Source of the DNA: an uncultured Clostridia bacterium | GTDB lineage: Bacteria > Bacillota > Clostridia > Oscillospirales > Ruminococcaceae | DNA length: 64,000 nt | Reading direction: 5' to 3' | Assembly: GCA_947632025.1 (NCBI GenBank) | Contig: CANRNN010000005.1 | Span: forward strand, 1-64,000 | In this document: positions 33,724 through 43,506 of the stretch, piece by piece | Position numbering within the stretch: position 1 is the stretch's first letter | Layout: every line of letters begins with the position of its first letter | Program-made: the position numbers and the translations under genes | Notes under the pieces: model-generated | The model's database searches: none | What the model was told of the DNA's origin: nothing | Seen by the model: only the letters and a program-made list of their open reading frames with translations

Positions 33724-35208
33724 ATGTTGAAACGAAGCAGCGGAGTACTTATGCATATAACGTCCTTGCCGTCCCCTTACGGTATCGGAACACTGGGCGC
33801 GGAGGCTGAAAAGTTCGCGGACTGGCTGAAAGCGGCAGGGCAGAGCTGGTGGCAGGTGCTGCCTGTCGGACCTACGGGTTACGGCGACAGCCCGTATCAG
33901 CCGTTCTCGTCGTTTGCGGGGAATCCGCTTATGATAGATCTGGACGAGCTTTGCGAGCAGGGGCTTCTCACGAAAGAGGAGTGTCAGAACGCCGATTACG
34001 GAGCCGATCCGTCAATAGTCGACTATGCAAAAATATCCGCCACAAGAGATGAGCTTCTGCATAAGGCTTTTTCAAAATTCGTCGACGACGTGGGATATAC
34101 TTCTTTCGTGCTTGAGGAAGCGGAGTGGCTGGACGATTTCGCACTGTTTATGGCGGTGAAAAAGCATTTCGGCGGGATAGCGTGGCGCGAGTGGGACGAG
34201 GATATCCGTATGCGCAGGCTGGAAGCTCTCGAAAATTATACGGAAATGCTCAGTGAGGATATCCGCTTTGAAAAATGGTGCCAGTATATCTTTTTCCGCC
34301 AGTGGAACAGATTTCACAACGTCTGCGGCTCCAAGGGAATAGGGATAATAGGCGATATCCCGATATATGTTTCCCCCGACAGCGCCGACGTGTGGGCAGC
34401 TCCGGATCTCTTCGAGCTTGACGAAAAGCTCTGCCCAAAGCGCGTCGCGGGCGTGCCGCCGGATTATTTCTCGAAAACGGGACAGCTATGGGGAAATCCG
34501 CTGTACAATTGGGAAGAAATGAAAAAAACCAATTACGACTGGTGGATAAAGCGCGTAAAAAGATCCGCGCAGCTTTACGATATGATACGCATAGACCACT
34601 TCCGTGCGTTCGACACATATTACGCCATACCTTTCGGAGAGTCGACCGCCGAACACGGCGACTGGGAAAAAGGTCCGGGAATGGATTTGTTCAACGAAAT
34701 AAAAAAGCAGCTCGGCGACGTGAATATCATAGCAGAGGATCTCGGCGATATTTTCGACAGCGTGAAGAAATTGCTGGCTCAAAGCGGCTTTCCGGGAATG
34801 AGAGTGCTTCAGTTCGGCTTCAATCCCGAAAATTCCGACAACGATCATTTGCCGCATAATTATCCGAAAAATTCCGTATGCTATACCGGTACCCACGATA
34901 ACGCGACCATCGTCCAGTGGTTTAAGGAAGCCGACTCCTCGTCGAAGAAAATGGCAAAGCGCTATCTCAATAAAGGCGCGTTCGACAGGTTCAACGTGTG
35001 CGCTGTGCGCGCGGCGTTCGCGTCGCCGTCGGCGCTTGCGGTGATACCTATGCAGGACGTGATAGGGCTTGACGGACGGGGGAGAATGAACGTCCCGTCG
35101 ACGCTCGGCGGAAACTGGAGCTGGCGTATGATGCCGAAGGATCTCAAGCCGAAATACGCGGATATGCTGCGGAATTTCGCGGAAGCATATATGAGGATCC
35201 CGAAGTGA
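33724..35208 (+). CDS. malQ: 4-alpha-glucanotransferase (amylomaltase, GH77)
   Basis: MalQ transfers glucan segments between maltodextrins. The 494 residues show the family start RSSGVLMHITSLPSPYGIGTLG, the nucleophile region MIRIDHFRAFDTYYAIP, the acid/base IIAEDLG, and the third acid in YTGTHDNAT. GGAG lies about 11 nt before the ATG. The next gene, a debranching enzyme, starts 4 nt after its stop, so the two form an alpha-glucan utilisation unit (storage glycogen or dietary starch), probably cytoplasmic since no signal peptide is present. Confidence 0.96.
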   Translation: MLKRSSGVLMHITSLPSPYGIGTLGAEAEKFADWLKAAGQSWWQVLPVGPTGYGDSPYQPFSSFAGNPLMIDLDELCEQGLLTKEECQNADYGADPSIVDYAKISATRDELLHKAFSKFVDDVGYTSFVLEEAEWLDDFALFMAVKKHFGGIAWREWDEDIRMRRLEALENYTEMLSEDIRFEKWCQYIFFRQWNRFHNVCGSKGIGIIGDIPIYVSPDSADVWAAPDLFELDEKLCPKRVAGVPPDYFSKTGQLWGNPLYNWEEMKKTNYDWWIKRVKRSAQLYDMIRIDHFRAFDTYYAIPFGESTAEHGDWEKGPGMDLFNEIKKQLGDVNIIAEDLGDIFDSVKKLLAQSGFPGMRVLQFGFNPENSDNDHLPHNYPKNSVCYTGTHDNATIVQWFKEADSSSKKMAKRYLNKGAFDRFNVCAVRAAFASPSALAVIPMQDVIGLDGRGRMNVPSTLGGNWSWRMMPKDLKPKYADMLRNFAEAYMRIPK

Positions 35209-35212
35209 CGCT

Positions 35213-37012
35213 ATGAGAAAAAATGATTTAGCCCGCGCCGAAGAGCTTAAGTTCCGCGGAAAGCTCGGCGCGGTTTTTTTCGGAAACAGGACGGTGTTCA
35301 GGGTCTGGAGCCCGTTCGCGGACAGCGTCTGCCTGCGGCTTTATGATGCGGAAAACCGACATTCCGAGCCGATAAAGATGACCAAAAGGAACGGGGTCTT
35401 TGAATGTTCAAAAACGGGACTTCCCGACGGGATATCGTATACTTTTTTAGTCACGAAAAACGGACGTTCCGTTGAAACAGCCGACCCGTATTCCGTCCGC
35501 GTGACAGCCGACGGAAAGCGTTCGGTCCTTGCGGATATGCGAAAAAACAAGCCCGACGGGTGGGACGTTCAGCCGAAAATTTCGGGAAAAGACCCGATAA
35601 TTTACGAGCTTTCCGTGCGGGATTTTTCAATGAGCGGTGACGCCGATTTTAAGTTCCGCGGGAAATTTTCGGCGTTTTCCGAGCGCGGGGTAAAAAATTC
35701 CCACGGCGACGCCGTCGGTCTGGAATATATAAAGTCGCTGGGCGTGACGCATATACAGCTTATGCCGGTGTTCGATTTTGATTTTATGCAGACGGAGTAT
35801 AACTGGGGCTACAATCCGCGCTTCCACAATGCTCCGAGCGGGTATTATTCGCGGGAAGATCCGATACGCGAGCTTCGGGAGCTGATAATGTCCGCACATC
35901 AGATGGGGCTTGGAGTAATAGCGGACGTGGTGTACAATCACCTTTTTTCGGCGGAGAAATGCGCCCTCGGAAAGGTATTCCCGAAATATTATTTCCGAGG
36001 ACGCTCAAACGGCTCCGGCTGCGGAAACGAGTTCGCGAGCGAGCGTTTTATGGCGAGAAAATATATCATCGACAGCCTTGAATTTCTCGCACGGGAATAT
36101 AAATTCGACGGTTTCAGATTCGACCTTATGGGGCTTCTCGACCTGAAAACCATGCGGGAAATTTCCCGCAGGCTGACGCGGACAGACCCCGATATACTGC
36201 TTTACGGAGAGGGCTGGACAGGCGGCGAAAGCGCTCTGGACGGGCGGCTTCGGGCGGAAAAATATAACGCCGGAAAACTTCCCGCCGTCGCTTTTTTTAA
36301 CGATGACTTCCGTGATTCGGTAAAGGGTTCGGTTTTCAACGAAAAGGACTGCGGATTCGTGAACGGCTCTCCGAACGAGCGGAATATCGCGGTGATATCG
36401 GGCGCGCTTACCGGAAAACTCCCGAAAAAATTCCGTACACTGTCCCCTACGCAGTCGATAAATTACGTCGAATGTCACGACAATCACACGCTTTTCGACA
36501 AGCTTCGCATTTCGCTTGAAAACGCGGATACCGAACGGATACTGCTTGCCGAAAAAATGTCCGCAGCGATTATTTTTCTGTCCGTCGGGATACCGTTTTT
36601 TCAGGCGGGGGAGGAGTTTCTCCGCTCGAAAAATTTCAATTCAAACAGCTACAGCGCGGGCGATGAAATAAATTCGCTTAAGTGGGATAAGGTTTCGGAA
36701 AACCGCGGGATAGTCAGCTATTACCGCGGCTTGACAGCGTTCAGAAAGCGGTTTTTGAAAGAAAACGGCACACGCGCGATACGTCGGGTAAGCGGCGGAC
36801 TGCTGCTGAGAATAGAAGTTCCGGACGGCGAATTCTATTTTCTCGCGAATCCCACAGACGAAAAAATAACTCTTGATATTTCGGGAAAATTCGAGATATT
36901 CGCGGACGAAAATTCCGCGTCGGATTCGGCTTTTTCGACAGAAGAAAAATTATCCGCCGAAAAATTTTCAATAAAGCTTGCAAGGAGGACTGCAAATGGA
37001 CAGACTGACTGA
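35213..37012 (+). CDS. pulA: Pullulanase/debranching enzyme (GH13, type I pullulanase-like)
   Basis: The 599-residue protein has an N-terminal CBM48-like domain (about 15-110) and a GH13 barrel. The YNWGYNP signature of type I pullulanases is near residue 203. Catalytic residues are in GFRFDLMG (nucleophile), LYGEGWT (acid) and VECHDNHT. It hydrolyses alpha-1,6 branches. The lack of a signal peptide implies use on intracellular or imported glucans together with MalQ. The last residues overlap the start of the next gene by 17 nt. The upstream ribosome site is weak, so coupling to malQ is likely. Confidence 0.94.
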   Translation: MRKNDLARAEELKFRGKLGAVFFGNRTVFRVWSPFADSVCLRLYDAENRHSEPIKMTKRNGVFECSKTGLPDGISYTFLVTKNGRSVETADPYSVRVTADGKRSVLADMRKNKPDGWDVQPKISGKDPIIYELSVRDFSMSGDADFKFRGKFSAFSERGVKNSHGDAVGLEYIKSLGVTHIQLMPVFDFDFMQTEYNWGYNPRFHNAPSGYYSREDPIRELRELIMSAHQMGLGVIADVVYNHLFSAEKCALGKVFPKYYFRGRSNGSGCGNEFASERFMARKYIIDSLEFLAREYKFDGFRFDLMGLLDLKTMREISRRLTRTDPDILLYGEGWTGGESALDGRLRAEKYNAGKLPAVAFFNDDFRDSVKGSVFNEKDCGFVNGSPNERNIAVISGALTGKLPKKFRTLSPTQSINYVECHDNHTLFDKLRISLENADTERILLAEKMSAAIIFLSVGIPFFQAGEEFLRSKNFNSNSYSAGDEINSLKWDKVSENRGIVSYYRGLTAFRKRFLKENGTRAIRRVSGGLLLRIEVPDGEFYFLANPTDEKITLDISGKFEIFADENSASDSAFSTEEKLSAEKFSIKLARRTANGQTD

Positions 37013-38777
37013 ATTGCGCAGGGAAATGAATTCGCGGGGGATCTTCGCGTATATCGTGCCGACGGACGACTTTCACGGGTCGGAATACGTCGGCGCGCAT
37101 TTTCTGCTGCGGGAATATCTGAGCGGCTTTACGGGCTCTGCGGGAACGCTTGTCGTGACAGATGACGAAGCCGCTTTGTGGACGGACGGGCGGTACTTTA
37201 TTCAGGCTCAGAGAGAGCTTCATAGCGGAATATCGCTTATGAAGTCGGGCGTGCGCGGCGTCCCGAAGATAGAGGAGTTTCTGCTTGAAAAAATGCCCGA
37301 AAATTCCGTTCTCGGATTCGACGGACGCGTTGTTACGGCAAGTTTCGCAAAGAAACTTGGCAATGTCCTGTCCGCGAAAAAGATAACGCTTCACACCTGT
37401 GATGATCTGGCGGGAATGGTGGTGCGCGACCGTCCGCCGCTCTCGAAAGAGCCCGTGTTTGCACTTCCCGAAAGCGTCTGCGGGAGATCCCGACGCGATA
37501 AAATTGCCGATATCCGCCGTAAGCTCTCCGAAAAAAACGCCGATCATCTGGTCGTGTCCGCGCTCGACGAAATAGCCTGGACGCTCGGTCTGCGCGGAGG
37601 AGATGTCGAGTATAATCCCGTGTTTCTGGCGTTTATGATAGTGGAGCGTCAGGGCGTGAAAATATTCGCCGAGCGCTCTGTCTTCAGCGAAAAGATAATT
37701 TCAGAGCTTAAATCTGACGGCGTGGAGATTTTCCCGTATGACGAAATTTATTCGGCGCTCGCTTCGCTGTCGGGGAGAGTGTGGATAGATACAAACTCGG
37801 TCAGCTTTTCACTTAGAAATTCGCTTCCCGATACCTGCGCGGTAATCTCGGAGCGAAGCCCCATAGTGCTGATGAAATCAGTCAAAAACGAATCTGAAAC
37901 AGCCGCCGAAAAACGCGCTCACCTCAAAGACGGGCTTGCCGTGACGCGGTTTATGATGTGGCTTGAAAGCGCGGTCGGACGCGAGAAGATAACCGAAATA
38001 TCCGCCTCCGAAAAGCTTGAGGAATTCCGAAAAGCAGGGGAGGGCTATCTCGGTCAGAGCTTCGCGCCGATAATGGCTTTCGGGGAACACGGCGCTGTCG
38101 TTCACTATTCCGCGGACGCGTCGACAAATGCCGAGCTTGCTCCGAGGGGATTTCTGCTCTCCGATACGGGCGGACATTACCTTGACGGCACGACCGACAT
38201 CACACGGACGTTCGTCCTTGGCGAGCTTTCCGACGAGGAAAAACGCGCCTACACGCTCGTTCTGGCGGGACATTTAGAGCTTCTTCACGCGGAGTTTCCT
38301 GCGGGAGTGCGCGGTTCGACGCTTGATTACGCCGCCCGCGAGCCGCTCTGGAAAGCTCACCTTGACTTTGACCACGGAACGGGTCACGGAGTGGGATTTT
38401 TGCTGAACGTCCACGAGGGTCCCCAGCGTATCAGCCGAAACGCCGTAAACGACGAGCCGCTCCGCGCGGGAATGATAACCTCCGACGAACCGGGCTTGTA
38501 TCTTGAAGGGAAGTTCGGCGTTCGCCACGAAAGCCTGCTGTTATGCGAAAAATCGGACTCATCGGAGTTCGGCGAGTTTTTGAGATTCTCCCCGCTCACC
38601 CTTGTCCCCTTCGACCCGCGCGGATTGGAAATATCCCTTCTCCAGCCGCGTCAGATCCGATATTTCAACGAATATCAGCAGCTTGTATTCGAGAAATTAT
38701 CTCCGCACCTGACCTCAGAGGAAACCGTTTGGCTCAGGGAAAAGACCCGCCCCGTCAAGCTCCGCGAAACCGAGTGA
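36996..38777 (+). CDS. Xaa-Pro aminopeptidase (M24B family)
   Basis: The 593-residue protein is the long three-domain type: two creatinase-like N-terminal domains (1-310) and the pita-bread catalytic domain. Metal ligands are visible in DTGGHYLDGTTDITRT (two Asp), GTGHGVGFLLNVHEGP (His), SDEPGLY (Glu) and RHESLLL (Glu). It removes N-terminal residues ahead of proline and is probably cytoplasmic. The start follows GGAGG inside the end of pulA, with a 17-nt overlap. A terminator follows. The functional link to the glucan enzymes is unclear. Confidence 0.93.
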   Translation: MDRLTELRREMNSRGIFAYIVPTDDFHGSEYVGAHFLLREYLSGFTGSAGTLVVTDDEAALWTDGRYFIQAQRELHSGISLMKSGVRGVPKIEEFLLEKMPENSVLGFDGRVVTASFAKKLGNVLSAKKITLHTCDDLAGMVVRDRPPLSKEPVFALPESVCGRSRRDKIADIRRKLSEKNADHLVVSALDEIAWTLGLRGGDVEYNPVFLAFMIVERQGVKIFAERSVFSEKIISELKSDGVEIFPYDEIYSALASLSGRVWIDTNSVSFSLRNSLPDTCAVISERSPIVLMKSVKNESETAAEKRAHLKDGLAVTRFMMWLESAVGREKITEISASEKLEEFRKAGEGYLGQSFAPIMAFGEHGAVVHYSADASTNAELAPRGFLLSDTGGHYLDGTTDITRTFVLGELSDEEKRAYTLVLAGHLELLHAEFPAGVRGSTLDYAAREPLWKAHLDFDHGTGHGVGFLLNVHEGPQRISRNAVNDEPLRAGMITSDEPGLYLEGKFGVRHESLLLCEKSDSSEFGEFLRFSPLTLVPFDPRGLEISLLQPRQIRYFNEYQQLVFEKLSPHLTSEETVWLREKTRPVKLRETE

Positions 38778-38799
38778 AAGCCTCTGTCTTAATAAAAAA

Positions 38800-38830
38800 T
38801 ATCCCCCGAAAAATCGGGGGATACGCTGTT
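38800..38830 (+). terminator. Bidirectional terminator between the aminopeptidase gene and telA
   Basis: TATCCCCCGA and TCGGGGGATA form a perfect 10-bp stem with an AAAA loop. A-rich sequence on the left and T-rich on the right suit both directions. Confidence 0.85.
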
Positions 38831-38845
38831 TTGCAGTGGAAAAAT

Positions 38846-40009
38846 TTACGCTTTCATACGTTTTTTGTAGTCCGCCGTGATAGCTTCCAGCTTCTTGGAA
38901 TCCTCTATTCTCTTTGCGCGTGATTCGTCCTGTATCCGCTGTACTTCGTCGATTCCGCTTACAATGGTCTGCCATGTCTGTTCAAGCGTTTCTACCTTAA
39001 TGGATGAATTTGCCGACATAGACGCTATCATCTTTGACTGCTCGACGGTGTTGTTTGCGTTCTTTATAAGCATTTCGTTGGTCTTTTCGTCGAGAGCGCT
39101 TAACGATTCCGCCTGTATTCTCTGACGTTTCAGCATAATCGCCTGCGCCAGCGACTGCTTGAAAACAGGCATAGTTATGATAAACGCCGAGTTTATCTTT
39201 CTCACGAGATTCAGATTTGAGTATTCCATAGTTTTCAGCATCGGAACAGTCTGAAGCGCGACGTTCTGTGCGACTTTCAGGTCCATTACGCGCTGGTCGA
39301 GGATCTCGCGCATCTGCTGTAAATTTGAAAGATCCATACGGACCGTGCCGTCTTCGGGACTTTCCTCGGCTTTTTTCTTGTATTCCTCGATATATTGGTC
39401 AAGCTCCTTTACGCCCTGTTCGCCTGCCATGATATACTTCACAAGCTGCTGATAATATCCGATATTCGCGTCATACATATTGTCGAGCTTGGTATTTGCC
39501 GCTTCTATCTCGGATTCGTACTGTTTCAGCTGGACGTATATCTTGTCTATTTCCTTGCCCATGGTGTCGTACTTGTTGAGTATCTTCTCGATATTTTTCT
39601 TGAGCTTGCCGAAAAATCCGGGTTTGTCCTCAAGCTCCTTCGCGTCGAATTGATCCATAATAGCCGCGAGATGTTTCAGCATAACGCCCGTGTCGTTTAT
39701 CTGCTGGATACTCATGGAATTCAGCACCTGATCGGAAGCCTGCGAGATCTGGTCGGCTGCTTCCGCGCCGAATTTCACGATAGTCGAGGAATCGTTGACG
39801 TTGATGGTGGAAACCAGCTTGTCGATCTCCTCGCTGTTTGCGAGCTGCTGCTTTATCTCGTCGGTCTTGACCATGATGTTGAAGCTCTTTGCTTCTTCAA
39901 GTTTTGCTTCGAGAGCCGCGTCGGAAGTCTTTACCGCCGCGGAAGTTTCTACCTCAGCCGACGTCTGCGCTGTTGCCTGTGCCGCTCCGGGAGTGAATTG
40001 AAGTCCCAT
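38846..40009 (-). CDS. telA: TelA-family toxic anion resistance protein
   Basis: The 387-residue protein belongs to the TelA/KlaA family (B. subtilis YceH), linked to tellurite and other stress resistance. It is almost wholly helical and probably coiled coil from about 35 to 385. Family blocks such as SIQQINDTGVMLKHL, FGKLKKNIEKIL and the NLNLVRKINSAFIITMPVFK segment are present. The N-terminal 30 residues are Ala/Thr/Ser-rich. No membrane span is seen. AAAGGAAA precedes the ATG. It ends the Ter-type operon, 35 nt after yceG, the same yceG-yceH order as in B. subtilis. Confidence 0.93.
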   Translation of the reverse strand: MGLQFTPGAAQATAQTSAEVETSAAVKTSDAALEAKLEEAKSFNIMVKTDEIKQQLANSEEIDKLVSTINVNDSSTIVKFGAEAADQISQASDQVLNSMSIQQINDTGVMLKHLAAIMDQFDAKELEDKPGFFGKLKKNIEKILNKYDTMGKEIDKIYVQLKQYESEIEAANTKLDNMYDANIGYYQQLVKYIMAGEQGVKELDQYIEEYKKKAEESPEDGTVRMDLSNLQQMREILDQRVMDLKVAQNVALQTVPMLKTMEYSNLNLVRKINSAFIITMPVFKQSLAQAIMLKRQRIQAESLSALDEKTNEMLIKNANNTVEQSKMIASMSANSSIKVETLEQTWQTIVSGIDEVQRIQDESRAKRIEDSKKLEAITADYKKRMKA

Positions 40010-40044
40010 AATAATGATTTCCTTTCATACTTCGGCAAAATGCC

Positions 40045-42222
40045 TTAATGCTTTCCGAACAGCTTTCCGAAAAAACCGCCGTTCTTGTCCTCAGAGGGTA
40101 TCTTGAATTTCGGAACCTCTGTGTTGTAGAGAAACTGGTTCATGATATGCTCCTCGAAAGCGTCGCCCGAAACGAACGTTTCAAGGTTTTTATAGCCCGT
40201 AGGCGTATAAATGAGAACATCGAAGCCTATGAGGTTGCACAGCACGATCCTCACGCAATCCTCCACGGTGAAAGTATCCTCCACCGCGTCGATAATAACA
40301 AGCTTCGGTATAGTTTTCGTAAAATCGAACCGCTGAACTATCTGTAAAAATTCGCGGTCAGGCGTCATTCCGTAATGTATCACGCTGCACATAAGCTCGT
40401 CGCCGTTCAGTTTCAGAAACTTTGATGAAACCGCTTCCTGAAGCTTGTAGAACAGCATATCCTGTATTCTGTCCGGCAGGAAGCTGAACTTGTTTAGCGT
40501 CGAGGCTTTCAGCTTTTCGGTATCTATCTCGCCGTTTCTGTAGAACTGCCTGTATGCCGACAGATCCGTGCTGCTTCCGGAGTTTTGGGCATTTTTCTGC
40601 TTGATATACAGTATCGTTTCCGGAGTGAGCTTCTGCCGCACATCGTCCCAGTATCGGTTCAGATCGCCGTTTTCGACGCCGCTTATTTTCGCGAAAATAT
40701 TCGGCACCGTCACCAGATTCCCCGACACGGCGAATCCCTGACGGAACTTCGCTTCCTGCTTCCACAGTATAGCTATCTCCTCGAACGTCGTTTTAAGCGT
40801 AAGCGACATACTGTTCGGAAACTGAAAGCTTCTGAATATTCCCGTTTCGCCGTTGTACAGCATCGTATCAAGCTCTCTTTCGGCGGAATACGCGACCGTC
40901 GCGGCTTTCATCTTGACGGCTTTTGTCGGATACGAGCCGCTTTCCTTCGTCTGCGGAAGCTCGAATATCTGCATTCTCCCGTCGGGATTTTTCCCGACCG
41001 CAAGCTCCAGATTCGACTTATTCGGCGTGATATATACCACGTCGAATCCGCACCGCGACATAAAATTCAGAAACAGCAGCTCCGACTGCGATATATCCCC
41101 GTAATACAGCACCACGGGTATATCCTCGTATTTCACGGAATATTTTCTTGCCTGAGTGCAGCGGTACAGCCACGTTATCATCTTGTTAGCGTAATTTATG
41201 ATGACCGTCTGATTCGGCGTGTCAAGTCCCGAAAGCAGCTCTTTCAGGTTTCTCTGCGCGAGAGCCGTTCTCGTTCTGTCGCCTCGGAGATCTATCGTCA
41301 TTGCGAGGGAATCCACGCGTTCGGCGGTGCTTGAACCCCTCGGCGTTCCAAGCGCCTTTACTTCCTCGGCGTTGGGATTTTCAAGCGGTTTTTCTATAAA
41401 AATGAGCTGCTTTTTTTTCCCCGCGAAATTTTCCTTGAATTTCACGAGCATATTCGTGTACACAGCCTCGTCCTCGCAGCCCACAAGCGCCGCGCAGTAT
41501 ACGGGTATCTCCCCGTCCTCCGTGAACACTCCGCCGTCCTCTATGACGCGTTTTTGCCTGTCTTTCAGGATATCCTCGAACATTCCCGCTGCCGTTGTCG
41601 AAAGCCGCTTTACAAGTCCTTTCACGCGCTCGCCCTCGGCACGCATCTCCGAAAGCTGCGATTCCCGCGAGAGGTCTATTTTCCCGAAATCCACCTGTAC
41701 CGGCGCTGTGAATTTTCCGCTCTTCACGGCGACCCTGTCCCTGAACGCGAATTTATTAAAATCGGTATCCAGCCCCCAGCTTACCAGCGTTATCTTCAAG
41801 CCCGCCGCCTGAAGCATACACAGGAAATACAGCTCTCTCAGGCTTGCCGGACCGATATATACCGCCTTTACGGGACGCGCCGACATATATTTCATAAGCC
41901 AGCACATCAGCACGAAGTAGGTGTTTTTCTTGTTGACCCCGCATTCCTCCACAGCCTTTGCCATGACCTCCGCGACCGCTGCCGTATCGCACGGCGTATT
42001 CGTGTCGCGCACCCAGCCGTCAAGGGCACGTTTTATGTCGTCGGAGCTGTCAAAGCTTGCCGCTGTATACGCGCTTGCTCTTGCTATCTCGTCCGTCGAG
42101 CCCAGCGGCAGTTTTTCCTTGAAGAAAAGCCCGTTTTTGCTCGACGCAGCGAATTCTCCGACAAGAAATCCGCGAAAGCTTTCGGGATTATCATACCCGA
42201 CATACCTCGCAAACTCCTGCAT
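40045..42222 (-). CDS. yceG: YceG-like protein of the Ter stress cluster
   Basis: The 725-residue protein resembles YceG, described as a putative component of a biosynthetic module in Ter systems; its chemistry is unknown. I see three similar units: hydrophobic strand, then ...ELYFLCMLQAAGLKITLVS (about 117-150), ...ELLFLNFMSRCGFDVVYITP (about 370-403), and VEDCVRIVLCNLIGFDVLIYTP (about 640-680), suggesting repeated alpha/beta domains. The end FKIPSEDKNGGFFGKLFGKH is amphipathic. The ATG at 42222 follows AAGGAGG. It sits between the TerD fusion gene and telA. Confidence 0.85.
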   Translation of the reverse strand: MQEFARYVGYDNPESFRGFLVGEFAASSKNGLFFKEKLPLGSTDEIARASAYTAASFDSSDDIKRALDGWVRDTNTPCDTAAVAEVMAKAVEECGVNKKNTYFVLMCWLMKYMSARPVKAVYIGPASLRELYFLCMLQAAGLKITLVSWGLDTDFNKFAFRDRVAVKSGKFTAPVQVDFGKIDLSRESQLSEMRAEGERVKGLVKRLSTTAAGMFEDILKDRQKRVIEDGGVFTEDGEIPVYCAALVGCEDEAVYTNMLVKFKENFAGKKKQLIFIEKPLENPNAEEVKALGTPRGSSTAERVDSLAMTIDLRGDRTRTALAQRNLKELLSGLDTPNQTVIINYANKMITWLYRCTQARKYSVKYEDIPVVLYYGDISQSELLFLNFMSRCGFDVVYITPNKSNLELAVGKNPDGRMQIFELPQTKESGSYPTKAVKMKAATVAYSAERELDTMLYNGETGIFRSFQFPNSMSLTLKTTFEEIAILWKQEAKFRQGFAVSGNLVTVPNIFAKISGVENGDLNRYWDDVRQKLTPETILYIKQKNAQNSGSSTDLSAYRQFYRNGEIDTEKLKASTLNKFSFLPDRIQDMLFYKLQEAVSSKFLKLNGDELMCSVIHYGMTPDREFLQIVQRFDFTKTIPKLVIIDAVEDTFTVEDCVRIVLCNLIGFDVLIYTPTGYKNLETFVSGDAFEEHIMNQFLYNTEVPKFKIPSEDKNGGFFGKLFGKH

Positions 42223-42278
42223 TTCCGATGCCTCCTTAATTTGTGGATATTTCAGAGCGGGACAGTGACCGTCGGCTA

Positions 42279-43481
42279 TTATTCCGTGACCTCCAGCCCG
42301 AAGCTCCTGCAAAGACGGGCGATACCGTTATTGTAGCCTGCGCCTACCGCCGATATCCGCCATTCTCCCTTATAAAGGTAGAATTCCATAGCCACCGCCG
42401 CTGTTTCGGACGAAAGCCCGTCCATTTCAAAAGATACCCGCTCCGTGTCCGTGCAAAGCGACACCCTCGGACGCTCGACATAAGCGAAGCAGTTTTCGCT
42501 TCCCGAAGCGCTCTGCGGCTCGGCGTAGACCGCGTATGCGAGCGTTATTTTCTCCACGCGGCAGTCCGCCGCCGCAAGGTTAATTTCTATATGCCCGTCC
42601 TGCGGGAAGTATCTCACGGCGCCGTCCTCCGAACGCTCGTTCCCGAAGAAAACGAATCCCTTTTCGTTGACGGCGCGCCCGTCCTTATCGAGCATAAAAA
42701 CGTAAGGGTCTATATCCATTTTGCGGTTCTTTCTGCACTCGAACCACACCGAAAATTCCGTTCCAACATACGGCGCCGCGGACGTTCTCATTCCGCGTGT
42801 CATAGTAAGCTTTGCGGAATTTTCCGCTTTCGGCGCGGTCATTGAAATAACGTCCGTCAGGCTCTCCGCGCTCGGCGCAGTGTAAATTTCCTTATCCCGG
42901 ACGGGCTTATCTGCTGCCGGTCTGCCCGTGACGCTTACCCGCCTTATAAATTTTGACTTGAAAAGCGCTTCGGCATACAGAAGCGTCCTCGCCGAAATTC
43001 CCGAAACCGAAAGCGTTATTTCGTTTCTTCCAGCCGAAAGCACATTCGGCGAGAATCTCACCTCGTTAAGCGAACATTCTATCGTAGTTTTTTCGGGAAC
43101 GTTCACGGTCAGCCTGAACGTGTTTTCCTCGTCCGCGCATATATTTCCGAGAGCGATCGTCCTCGGCACGTCGAAATTCCCGTCCTCCGAGCCGAATCCT
43201 CTCACCCTGCCCAACACTTCCACTTCGGACACCGCCGCGGGACATTCCGCTTCTATCGCGACATCGGAAACGTCCCCCTCGGTAATTTCCACGCGCAGTC
43301 CCTCAAGCGTGACGTTCGGGGCTTTCACATACACCGCGGCTCCGTTTTTCGCATATATGGTCGTGTTTTTCCCGACCAGACGAAGCGGACGGTCAATAAC
43401 GACAGGACCCTCAAATTCTCCGGAGGGAAGTACTGCCGTACCGCCCCCGGCGGCAGAAGAAATTATATCCCGAAGTTCCAC
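42279..43481 (-). CDS. TerD-domain protein with N-terminal beta-helix-like domain
   Basis: The 400-residue protein has an N-terminal stretch (about 20-110) of short beta repeats (VVIDRPLRLVG, TTIYAKNGAAVYV, PNVTLEGLRVEI) that resemble a right-handed beta-helix. A middle beta-rich region follows, and a C-terminal TerD domain (about 255-400) ends in GYNNGIARLCRSFGLEV. Compared with the neighbouring canonical TerD, the [13 protein letters not shown] calcium loop is replaced by FPQDGHIEINLAA, so calcium binding there is probably lost. GTG is the start, after AGGAGG. The fusion may recognise a cell-surface or polymeric target; this is inference. Confidence 0.8.
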   Translation of the reverse strand: MELRDIISSAAGGGTAVLPSGEFEGPVVIDRPLRLVGKNTTIYAKNGAAVYVKAPNVTLEGLRVEITEGDVSDVAIEAECPAAVSEVEVLGRVRGFGSEDGNFDVPRTIALGNICADEENTFRLTVNVPEKTTIECSLNEVRFSPNVLSAGRNEITLSVSGISARTLLYAEALFKSKFIRRVSVTGRPAADKPVRDKEIYTAPSAESLTDVISMTAPKAENSAKLTMTRGMRTSAAPYVGTEFSVWFECRKNRKMDIDPYVFMLDKDGRAVNEKGFVFFGNERSEDGAVRYFPQDGHIEINLAAADCRVEKITLAYAVYAEPQSASGSENCFAYVERPRVSLCTDTERVSFEMDGLSSETAAVAMEFYLYKGEWRISAVGAGYNNGIARLCRSFGLEVTE

Positions 43482-43506
43482 ACGTCCGCCTCCTGCTCAA
43501 AAATAA

